The position numbers were made by a program, and so were the translations under genes. From Cafeteria roenbergensis (Eukaryota > Sar > Bigyra > Bicosoecida > Cafeteriaceae): a stretch of 64,000 bases of DNA. Under the pieces are notes generated by a model, which saw nothing but the letters and a program-made list of their open reading frames with translations, had not been told where the DNA came from and searched no databases. Below are positions 1 through 8,580 of this stretch, in pieces (position 1 is the first letter of the stretch; each line of letters starts with the position of its first letter). Location of the stretch: the NCBI GenBank assembly GCA_008330645.1, contig VLTN01000014.1, positions 544,525-608,524 on the forward strand, in the 5' to 3' direction.

Positions 1-202
1 CGCGGTGACCAACCCGTGGGAATCAGTGGGAAGTAGCTGCGACGGCCGGGGACGCGCCTGTCAAGGGCGCGACCCTGGGCGACGAGCCTGGGCGCGGGGA
101 ATGCCGAACCTCGCCGTTTGACCCGAGGCCCGTCGCCCGCCGGCGCTGAAGCCCCTCATGGAGGCAGACGGGGCGGCCACCACGCAGAGAGGGAGCACTC
201 AC

Positions 203-297
203 CGCTTGATCGCCTCTTTTTGGTCGTTGCATGTCTTCTTGAGGTCCGTGTTCTCGTCCCGCAGACGCAGAAACTTGTCCTCGAGCGGACCGGACAT
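203..297 (-). CDS. First exon of an RPGRIP1L/RPGRIP1-like ciliary coiled-coil protein (partial)
   Basis: The minus strand has an ATG at 297 followed by 31 codons and a strong GTGAGT donor at 202-201. The peptide runs MSGPLEDKFLRLRDEN and then a charged helical stretch ending in KR. The pattern LED-F-LRL-DEN followed by K-rich heptads is what is known near the N-terminus of RPGRIP1L (fantom/MKS5), a scaffold of the ciliary transition zone. The next exon is not recognisable in bases 1-200 and probably lies beyond the left edge. The gene runs head-to-head with the ankyrin gene starting at 593. Only one short exon is visible, so another coiled-coil ciliary or centrosomal protein is possible. Confidence 0.55.
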
Positions 298-592
298 GTC
301 CACAAGCTTCGGGCGAGCGGAGGCCGCCCTGTCCGGTGGGTGCGCCGGCGCCCCTGACGAGACTGGTACCGCACGGCGCGGAGGGGCGCAGCAAAACCGC
401 AGGGGCTGCTGTGCAGCGCGCGTTGGCCGATGCAACGGCGGTCGGCCTGCAGCAGTTGGCTGCCGGCTCTGCTTGACTTTGGGCAGGGCCGGCGATTTGA
501 AGCGTGAGTGGATTTTTAGTTCGACTGCAACTAGGCGGGCGCACCTCGAGCGTTGCGAGATTGCGTGTCGGGGACCTGAGCCGCCACGGGCG
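298..592. promoter_or_regulatory. Divergent intergenic region, presumed shared promoter
   Basis: These 295 bases separate two diverging start codons (297 on minus, 593 on plus). No TATA box or other motif was recognised. It is called regulatory only because of the gene orientation. Confidence 0.3.
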
Positions 593-3298
593 ATGGGTGC
601 CCGCGCATCGAGGAGGGCTGTTCGCGACGGGCCCGGAGGGAGCCTCAGCGCTGCCTGTCGAGCCGGGGACCGTGCGGGCGCGGCCACGCTGCTGGACCTG
701 CACGTGGATGTGAATTGGAGAGACTCGGTGAGCCGAGGCGCCGCATGCCCGGGCGACCAGGTCACGCCGACGCAGGGCCTCCGGGGTGGCAGGTATGCGC
801 CGAACCCTCGATGCGTTTCGCACTCATGTGCCCGTGTTGGGCGCTGCGGCGCAGGAGGGCAGGACGCCCCTGATGATGGCCGCGTGGGCAGGCCACCCGG
901 ATGTCGTCCGACTGCTGCTGGACGGATTCGCGAGCCTGGACTTGCAGGACAACGTGAGCCTGCTGGCGGAGCAACCAGCTCACGCGCGGGGCCAGGGCGC
1001 TGGCCGGGCTGGCCGCCCTTGTCCTGCCCAGTCTGGCGGGAACGCGCTCCAACGAGCACCGGCACATTTGGACCCCCTGTGCTCTTGCCCAGCCGGGGCG
1101 TGTCGCTTGTGCGGCCGCAGGGCGCCCCATGCACTCCTTTGCGGCACCGCTGTTCAGGCCCTCTCCGGCGCCCACGGAGGGCCTTCAGTGGGCGCCTCGA
1201 GGCCGAGGCCGACGCGTGTGCTCCGTGGGCGCATTTTTTCCCGGTCTGAGCCCAGATCGGCAAGCGCCAACGCCGCTCCGCTCCGTGTCGCGGCCGCCCG
1301 CAACGCAGACTGGGTACACCGCTCTGATGCGAGCTGCCTGGAAAGGAAACACACACGTGCTCGCCCTCCTTCTCACGAGTGGCGCGGCCTTGGAGGTTCG
1401 AGACCGCGTGAGACGCCGTTGCAATGCGGTCCGGCCCGACCACGCTTCCAGCCGGTGCTGTGGGCATGCCTGTGGCCAGCCGACTTGCGAACTTGTAGCA
1501 GGGGAGCATAAAACGCAGCCGGTGGGCGTGGGCCCTCGCGGCAAGCAGCCTCCTCCTTCGCTTGCGGTCCAGGCTGCACCGGCTGACCAAGCTCGAGCCC
1601 GGAGGCTCTGTCGGCGCAGGACGGATGTACGGCGCTGCTACTAGCCGCTCGCAACAGGTGTACCTCTGCAGTGAAAATGCTTCTTCAGAGCGGAGCAAAC
1701 GTAAATGCCCAGGACAATGTGAGCAGCCATGGTGCAGGAGCATGCCGCCGCGAGCATGGTCGGCGCTCCTCGATCGAGTGACTCCGCGAAAGCTCCGCCC
1801 CGAAACTGCAGCGAGGATATTCGGCCTTGATACTTGCTGCCTGGTATGGTGATGCAGCCCTCATGGACCTGCTGCTGGACCACGATGCGGAGGCTGCGCT
1901 GAAGGACGCGGTGAGCGGTTCAGCGCCCCTCGCCGCTGCCCCAAACCCATGCGATACGCCAGCCGCAACGGCGCTGAAAAGCTCACGAGAAGCAGCATTG
2001 GCCGGTCGACGGGGTTGTGGTCACATCGTAAAAGGTGTGTGCGTGGGGGGGGGGGGGTCCAAATGTTGTTGTTTTACTTCTGACAGCTGTTTGGGCGTGT
2101 CTTCTGGCCGCTCAACGTCTGCAGGAGGGGTTCACTCCGCTCATGCGAGCAGCGCGCAACTGCTATTGGCCAGGCGTTGCGATGCTGCTCGGTCGCTGCT
2201 GCTACACGGAATCCCGAGACCCAGTGAGTCATCGATGCTGCCCAGCCAGAGCACTGCCCATGCTGTTAAAGTTTTTGGCGGTATCCACCGATGTGGTCGC
2301 ATGATGCCACTGTTGGTTCATGGGACAAGTCGGCGCTCTGTACCGTGCCAGCGTATGGCGCCTGACGTGGACCCTCCAAGCCTAGCAGGATGGCCGCACT
2401 GCGCTCATGGATGCCGCCGACGACGGAGCTGCGGCCATCGCGAGGGAACTACTCGACAGGAAGGCGGACGCCGATGCCCAAGACAGGGTGAGCGGCAGGC
2501 AGCGGGCACAGCTTGCAGCCTCACGTGTGTGTGCAACACACCTTTCTATCCGCCCCAGAGTTGAACTAGGCTTGCTGCGTTGCTTCGTCTGTGATCCCTT
2601 GTACGCCCAGTTTGGGAACTCCCCCCTGCTTCTGGCCGTTGCGGGAGGCCACGTTGGGGCCTGCCGACTGCTTCTGGATCACGGCGCAGACCCCTGTGTC
2701 GGAAACAAGGTGCGCGGTTTGTGTTGACGCTTGCTACCCACAAAGCGTAGGCAACTCCCAATCACAGCCTCGCTGCTGTGCACCTCTTGCCTCGCCGCTG
2801 TGGCGGAGGGCCGAGTGACGGGGCAGCCTTGCGAGCACAGGCCCCACTGGCGAGCAGCCAGGAGCGCCGCGTGGTGGCGGATCCAAGAGCCTTGCATGAA
2901 CAGCTAGAGGCGACGGCAGTCCGTTGGTCGCTCCGCGTGGCCTGGGACACGCATGCTCTGCGCAGTTTGGAAGCACTCCGCTGCTTCTTGCTGTGGCGGG
3001 GTGCCGGAACGAGCTGGCCCGGCTGCTTCTGGAGCGCGGAGCTGACTTCACTGTCCAAGACCAGGTGGGGGATTGCCAGGGTCTCAGCTTCGTGTCGCTT
3101 TGCCTCGATATTTGCTGAGCGAAGGCGCTGGTGAGCGGGGATTCTCGCCAGCGATGCGCCATTGATGCAATGTCGCAGTCTGGTCACACACCGCTTCAAA
3201 TTGCCGTCTCGCAAAGGGCCTACGGACTGATAGCCACACTTGCTGAGTTCGGAGCGTCCCGGCGCAGCGGGGGGCGCGAAGCGCCTCGCCACTCATAG
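593..3298 (+). CDS. Ankyrin-repeat protein, ten exons, one repeat per exon
   Basis: Joining exons 593-727, 855-953, 1309-1407, 1620-1718, 1812-1910, 2125-2223, 2389-2487, 2611-2709, 2966-3064 and 3179-3298 gives an uninterrupted 348-residue protein. Each of the eight internal exons is exactly 99 bases, phase 0 at both ends, and encodes one 33-residue ankyrin repeat, for example with TPLMMAAWAGH or LLLAVAGGH helices and a D-x-N/K end at the donor. Donors are GTGAG (GTGCG at 2710, GTGGG at 3065) and acceptors are CAG. The first exon has an N-terminal half repeat and the last ends RHS-stop at 3296. No signal peptide or membrane segment is visible. Ankyrin repeats bind proteins; the partner is unknown. 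The gene at 52188-54980 has the same layout. The Met at 593 is the only in-frame start seen for exon 1. Confidence 0.85.
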
Positions 3299-3564
3299 CT
3301 GGGCGAGGGCGCAGCACCGGCCGGCCAACTTCTTGTCCCGACAGGACCCCCGTGTTGTTTTCTAGTTACGATGGGTTGCGTGATGCCACAGCAGCAAAAC
3401 GCGGCAACGAGCTGCAGTCGACCCACGCTGGTCTTGCTTGCTCGTGGCGCAGGAAGCTGCTGCCGCTTCAGACAGAGCAAGCCGTCGGCAGCAAGGCACA
3501 CCTGCGTTCATTCATCGGCCTGTCGGGTTGGGCCCTGGCGAAAAGCGGGCGCGGCCACGTCACG

Positions 3565-5440
3565 GCATGGCTGACAGCGTGGGCACCGCCCCTGGTCAGG
3601 GCCGGCGCCGAGACGAAGCCGAGCGGGACCGCACTCCAGAGCCGAGCACCGAAATCACTCGCGACGCCGCGCGCGCTGGTGCCGCCGGCTCCGCCGCTGC
3701 GAGCCCCTTCGCCCAGGCGCACGGACAGCGCCCGGGGGGGACGGACGGGAGCGCCTTGCCGCTGGCAGAGGCCGTGCGGGAGCTGCGGCGCGACAGCCCG
3801 AGCGCGGACGAGGCCGCGCAAGTCGTGGTCGCGGCCGTTCGCAACATGGCGCCGGTGGACCCATCCGACGCGCGGTTGGCATCGTCACGCGCCATCGCGA
3901 GGGTGGCCGCGTCAGCAGGTCTGGGCGACATGTTTGCCGGAAACGGGGAGGGAGGGGAGGGGTCGGTGCTGCCTCGCTGGCTGACGCTCGAGGCTCGGCG
4001 CCGGCTTCTGGAGGCCGGGGCGGCGACGGCTCTGTGCGGGGTTGCCGATGACGTGCTGCGGGAGCTGCAGACGTGCTGGGACTGGCGAGAGGCCGAGGAG
4101 CTGGCGCCCGTCGCGCGGGAGCTGCATTTGCATCGCTCGCTGCTTCACTTCCATCTGTCAAGCAGGGCTTGCAGCGCCGGCGCGTTTGCGGCTGTGGCGT
4201 CTTCGCTTGGTCGGAATACAACGCTGCAGTCGCTTCACATTGGGGACGGGTGTCTCAGCGAAGAGCTGGCATTGGCGCTCGCTCGGGGCCTGCACGCAAA
4301 CTCTGCGCTGCGGACTTTGGTTCTGCTCAAGGCGACCATCGAGGAACCGGGTGCGCGGGCCCTGGCGGGCGGAATCGCAGCGAACAGGGGCCTGGTGAGG
4401 CTGACCCTTCGAGGCCTGGGGCTGGGTGGCGCCGGCACGACGCTGCTTGGGATGGCCGTCCGGGACAGCAGCAGCATCACGGAGCTGGCGGTGGACCTGC
4501 CCGCGGTCGACGACGCTGGCATGGCCGCGCTAGGGGACGCGCTGGCGTCGGCGCCGCGGCTCAGGAGGGCGCGCGTGGGCTGGTTCGGCACCGAGGGCCG
4601 GACGGCGCGCGAGCTGGTCACCCGCCTGGCGTCGAGCCGGACTCTGACGGCGTTGGCGATCGGTGCCGGGGTGCTGATGCCCGGCGCCACGACCGACGCG
4701 GCCGCCGTCTCGGCCTTGGCTGCGGCCTTGCAGTCGAGCGCGAGCCTGCGCGAGGTGGACTTGGGGGCGTTGCCGCTGACAGAGGCGTCGGCTGCTGAGC
4801 TCGCGGAGGCGCTGGCCGCGAGCGCGAGTCTGACATCGGTGTGTCCTGCTCCGAGCCATCTGCCCGGCGCAGCGCTGGGGCATGTGGTGGGCTTGGTGCG
4901 AGCGAGCGGGGCGCTGCGGGCGCTGAGCATCCGCGGCCCTCGGCAGCTTGGGACTGCTGGAGGGCGCGCGGTGCTGGCGTCGCTGGGGCACAGCGCGGGG
5001 CTGACGGAGCTGAGCCTGGTCGGCGTGGGGATGCAGGGGGCAAGCGCGGCCGACCTGGCCCCTGCGCTCGGCGCTGCGGGGCGGCTGCGGACGCTGGACC
5101 TGTCGCGCAACTGGCTCAAGGACGCGGGCCTTGAGGCGGTGGGCGCGGGGCTGCGGGTGAACAGCTGCTTGACCTCGCTGTCGCTCGTGGGCATGGGGGC
5201 CACTGCGGTGGGCGTGCGCCATGTCGCGGCGGCGGTTCGTGAGAACTCGACGCTGACCGAGCTGCGGCTGGACGGCAATGCGGTTGGGGAGGACGGCGCA
5301 GCTGCGGTTGCGGAGATGCTGCTGGCGAACAGAGCGCTCAAGTCCCTGGGACTGCGGCAATGCAAGCTTGGAGACGGTGGTATTTCGGCGATTGGGAGGG
5401 CTTTGCCCGACAACAGCAGCTTGGAGACGCTGGATCTGAC
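3565..5440 (+). repeat. Direct repeat, LRR duplication unit A
   Basis: This 1876-base unit matches 6083-7958 at a constant offset of 2518 with no gaps. The left boundary is GGCATGGCTGAC (start codon included) and the right boundary follows GGATCTGAC. Flanks beyond both boundaries do not match, so the repeat covers coding sequence only. Confidence 0.85.
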
Positions 5441-5828
5441 GAGTAACGACTTTTCGATGACCTCAGCGTGCCCAGCGTTGTTGAAAGGGCTGAGCCGGAA
5501 TCGTGGCTTGACTGACTTGCGACTGAGGACTGCCCTGCTGAGCTCGCATTGTGTTTCAGCCATGGCTGAGGCACTGCGCATGAACTCCACCATCGCTCGC
5601 CTGCATGTTGGCAGCCTTGGGTGTTCGTCTGAGGATCTGCTGGCCTTGGCTGAGGCCGTGAGAGTCCACCATCGGCTGCAGCGTATCGTCGTCAGCGCAC
5701 CTCAAGAGCTGTGCGAAGGCCGAGTAGAGCTGCTGGCCGCGCTTGAGCGGTCGTGCCATATGGCAGTCGCGTGGGGGCGGCGCCGGCAGCTGGTGCATTG
5801 GCGGGCCTCCTCCTTTGCTGCAGCGTGA
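3567..5828 (+). CDS. Leucine-rich-repeat (RNI-like) protein, copy 1
   Basis: An intronless frame of 753 residues. The first ~100 residues are Ala/Arg-rich and charged; the rest is a continuous run of roughly 18-20 repeats of about 28 residues with the LxxLxLxxN-G-x-x-A-L pattern of ribonuclease-inhibitor-like LRRs, such as TLDLSRNWLKDAGLEAVG. No nucleotide-binding, TIR, kinase or membrane segment is seen, so this is a bare LRR solenoid, probably intracellular and protein-binding. The start at 3567 is chosen because similarity to the second copy begins two bases before this ATG; an earlier in-frame Met at 3438 lies in unrelated sequence. The frame ends in SFAAA and a TGA at 5826. The gene downstream is its tandem duplicate. 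Confidence 0.8.
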   Translation: MADSVGTAPGQGRRRDEAERDRTPEPSTEITRDAARAGAAGSAAASPFAQAHGQRPGGTDGSALPLAEAVRELRRDSPSADEAAQVVVAAVRNMAPVDPSDARLASSRAIARVAASAGLGDMFAGNGEGGEGSVLPRWLTLEARRRLLEAGAATALCGVADDVLRELQTCWDWREAEELAPVARELHLHRSLLHFHLSSRACSAGAFAAVASSLGRNTTLQSLHIGDGCLSEELALALARGLHANSALRTLVLLKATIEEPGARALAGGIAANRGLVRLTLRGLGLGGAGTTLLGMAVRDSSSITELAVDLPAVDDAGMAALGDALASAPRLRRARVGWFGTEGRTARELVTRLASSRTLTALAIGAGVLMPGATTDAAAVSALAAALQSSASLREVDLGALPLTEASAAELAEALAASASLTSVCPAPSHLPGAALGHVVGLVRASGALRALSIRGPRQLGTAGGRAVLASLGHSAGLTELSLVGVGMQGASAADLAPALGAAGRLRTLDLSRNWLKDAGLEAVGAGLRVNSCLTSLSLVGMGATAVGVRHVAAAVRENSTLTELRLDGNAVGEDGAAAVAEMLLANRALKSLGLRQCKLGDGGISAIGRALPDNSSLETLDLTSNDFSMTSACPALLKGLSRNRGLTDLRLRTALLSSHCVSAMAEALRMNSTIARLHVGSLGCSSEDLLALAEAVRVHHRLQRIVVSAPQELCEGRVELLAALERSCHMAVAWGRRRQLVHWRASSFAAA

Positions 5829-6082
5829 CCACAAAACTTCTCTGCGTCGATTCTGCATGAGTCTGCTTGCTCTCTGATCAGGTCAGCCCTACCTGCCTGA
5901 AGCTGTGCAGGCATCCCCTCTCCCGTCCCTCCGCGCTTGCCACTCAAGGACGCAACTTGAAGCGTCTGCGCAGCAGCGTCGGCAAATGTCCGAATCCCGG
6001 CAGAGCTTGTCGCAGTCGCAGCTGCTTGGGGCGGCAGACATGCTTCACAGGCCCATCCACCAACGGGCATCACGAGGCCGGG

Positions 6083-7958
6083 GCATGGCTGACAGCGTGG
6101 GCACCGTCCCTGGTCAGGGCCGGCGCCGAGACGAAGGCGAGCGGGACCGCACTCCAGAGCCGAGCACCGAAATCACTCGCGACGCCGCGCGCGCTGGTGC
6201 CGCCGGCTCCGCCGCTGCGAGCCCCTTCGCCCAGGCGCACGGACAGCGCCCGGGGGGGACGGACGGGAGCGCCTTGCCGCTGGCAGAGGCCGTGCGGGAG
6301 CTGCGGCGCGACAGCCCGAGCGCGGACGAGGCCGCGCAAGTCGTGGTCGCGGCCGTTCGCAACATGGCGCCGGTGGACCCATCCGACGCGCGGTTGGCAT
6401 CGTCACGCGCCATCGCGAGGGTGGCCGCGTCAGCAGGTCTGGGCGACATGTTTGCCGGAAACGGGGAGGGAGGGGAGGGGTCGGTGCTGCCTCGCTGGCT
6501 GACGCTCGAGGCTCGGCGCCGGCTTCTGGAGGCCGGGGCGGCGACGGCTCTGTGCGGGGTTGCCGATGACGTGCTGCGGGAGCTGCAGACGTGCTGGGAC
6601 TGGCGAGAGGCCGAGGAGCTGGCGCCCGTCGCGCGGGAGCTGCATTTGCATCGCTCGCTGCTTCACTTCCATCTGTCAAGCAGGGCTTGCAGCGCCGGCG
6701 CGTTTGCGGCTGTGGCGTCTTCGCTTGGTCGGAATACAACGCTGCAGTCGCTTCACATTGGGGACGGGTGTCTCAGCGAAGAGCTGGCATTGGCGCTCGC
6801 TCGGGGCCTGCGCGCAAACTGCACGTTGTGCACTCTTTGTATTGATTGCGACTCGGTCCACGGAGCGGGTGCGCGGGCCCTGGCGGGCGGAATCGCAGCG
6901 AACAGGGGCCTGGTGAGGCTGACCCTTCGAGGCCTGGGGCTGGGTGGCGCCGGCGCGGCGCTGCTTGGGATGGCCGTCCGGGACAGCAGCAGCATCACGG
7001 AGCTGGCGGTGGACCTGCCCGCGGTCGACGACGCTGGCATGGCCGCGCTGGGGGACGCGCTGGCGTCGGCGCCGCGGCTCAGGAGGGCGCGCGTGGGCTG
7101 GTTCGGCACCGAGGGCCGGACGGCGCGCGAGCTGGTCACCCGCCTGGCGTCGAGCCGGACTCTGACGGCGTTGGCGATCGGTGCCGGGGTGCTGATGCCC
7201 GGCGCCACGACCGACGCGGCCGCCGTCTCGGCCTTGGCTGCGGCCTTGCAGTCGAGCGCGAGCCTGCGCGAGGTGGACTTGGGGGCGTTGCCGCTGACAG
7301 AGGCGTCGGCTGCTGAGCTCGCGGAGGCGCTGGCCGCGAGCGCGAGTCTGACATCGGTGTGTCCTGCTCCGAGCCATCTGCCCGGCGCAGCGCTGGGGCA
7401 TGTGGTGGGCTTGGTGCGAGCGAGCGGGGCGCTGCGGGCGCTGAGCATCCGCGGCCCTCGGCAGCTTGGGACTGCTGGAGGGCGCGCGGTGCTGGCGTCG
7501 CTGGGGCACAGCGCAGGACTGACGGAGCTGAGCCTGGTCGGCGTGGGGATGCAGGGGGCAAGCGCGGCCGACCTGGCCCCTGCGCTCGGCGCTGCGGGGC
7601 GGCTGCGGACGCTGGACCTGTCGCGCAACTGGCTCAAGGACGCGGGCCTTGAGGCGGTGGGCGCGGGGCTGCGGGTGAACAGCTGCTTGACCTCGCTGTC
7701 GCTCGTGGGCATGGGGGCCACTGCGGTGGGCGTGCGCCATGTCGCGGCGGCGGTTCGTGAGAACTCGACGCTGACCGAGCTGCGGCTGGACGGCAATGCG
7801 GTTGGGGAGGGCGGCGCAGCTGCGGTTGCGGAGATGCTGCTGGCGAACAGAGCGCTCAAGTCCCTGGGACTGCGGCAATGCAAGCTTGGAGACGGTGGCA
7901 TTTCGGCGATTGGGAGGGCTTTGCCCGAGAACAGCAGCTTGGAGACGCTGGATCTGAC
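6083..7958 (+). repeat. Direct repeat, LRR duplication unit B
   Basis: Partner of 3565-5440. The only concentrated difference within the unit is at 6811-6867 (versus 4293-4349), where roughly half the bases differ while the length is kept. Confidence 0.85.
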
Positions 7959-8349
7959 CTTCAACCGCTTCTCCTCTCATGGCGCAGCGGCCTTGTTGGA
8001 GGGGATGGGCCTGAATCGCGGTGTGGCACAACTAGATTTGTGGCCTTGGACCGTAGACTCCGAAGGCGTCAATGCCCTTTCAAGCATGCTGCGCAACAAC
8101 TCGACGCTGGCGTGCCTGGACCTGGGGCCTGCCACGTTTTCGTCCTCGGATCTGCTCGCCCTGGCTGGTGCAATCCAGGAGCATAGCAAGCTGCGGAAGC
8201 TGGGCATCAAGGGTGGCCAAGACCTGTGCGAAGGCAGAATGGCGCTGCTTGTTGCGCTTGAGCACTCGCAGCATCTGGTGGACTTGTGGCACAGGCGGCG
8301 GCAGCTGGTGCACTGGCGGGCCTCGGGTGCTCTTCGGGGGAGGACATAG
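6085..8349 (+). CDS. Leucine-rich-repeat (RNI-like) protein, copy 2
   Basis: An intronless frame of 754 residues, colinear without indels with copy 1 for the first 624 residues (offset exactly 2518 bases). The two differ mainly in a block around residues 243-261 (one LRR) and completely in style over the last ~130 residues, which are still LRRs with the same RRRQLVHWRAS motif near the end. Outside the block only about a dozen base differences are seen by eye. The start at 6085 is the shared Met; an in-frame Met at 5905 lies in non-shared sequence. It is probably a paralogue with altered binding specificity; the ligand is unknown. It converges with the rhamnosidase gene, whose stop is 231 bases away. 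Confidence 0.8.
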   Translation: MADSVGTVPGQGRRRDEGERDRTPEPSTEITRDAARAGAAGSAAASPFAQAHGQRPGGTDGSALPLAEAVRELRRDSPSADEAAQVVVAAVRNMAPVDPSDARLASSRAIARVAASAGLGDMFAGNGEGGEGSVLPRWLTLEARRRLLEAGAATALCGVADDVLRELQTCWDWREAEELAPVARELHLHRSLLHFHLSSRACSAGAFAAVASSLGRNTTLQSLHIGDGCLSEELALALARGLRANCTLCTLCIDCDSVHGAGARALAGGIAANRGLVRLTLRGLGLGGAGAALLGMAVRDSSSITELAVDLPAVDDAGMAALGDALASAPRLRRARVGWFGTEGRTARELVTRLASSRTLTALAIGAGVLMPGATTDAAAVSALAAALQSSASLREVDLGALPLTEASAAELAEALAASASLTSVCPAPSHLPGAALGHVVGLVRASGALRALSIRGPRQLGTAGGRAVLASLGHSAGLTELSLVGVGMQGASAADLAPALGAAGRLRTLDLSRNWLKDAGLEAVGAGLRVNSCLTSLSLVGMGATAVGVRHVAAAVRENSTLTELRLDGNAVGEGGAAAVAEMLLANRALKSLGLRQCKLGDGGISAIGRALPENSSLETLDLTFNRFSSHGAAALLEGMGLNRGVAQLDLWPWTVDSEGVNALSSMLRNNSTLACLDLGPATFSSSDLLALAGAIQEHSKLRKLGIKGGQDLCEGRMALLVALEHSQHLVDLWHRRRQLVHWRASGALRGRT

Positions 8350-8580
8350 GTCAGGCGAACACGGCTTGCGTGACATGTTGCATTCGGTGCAGGCGCCCCG
8401 GCCAGTCTGCCGGAGCAGTCCATGAGGGACGCGCTTCCGCTCAACGAACGGACCACACGCACACATGCACGGCGATGGGCCCAGCCAGCGGCAACGTCTG
8501 GGGCTACGCAGGGCTGCAAGTGGCGACGTGCTGGGAGGTGGGCCGTGCAGTGGCGACGAAAGACTGCTTGCCCAGCGCGC

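Noticed and set aside
3438-3566. Upstream in-frame Met for LRR copy 1
   Set aside because: Similarity to the paralogue begins at the ATG at 3567, and the upstream translation is not shared. The same applies to 5905 for copy 2.
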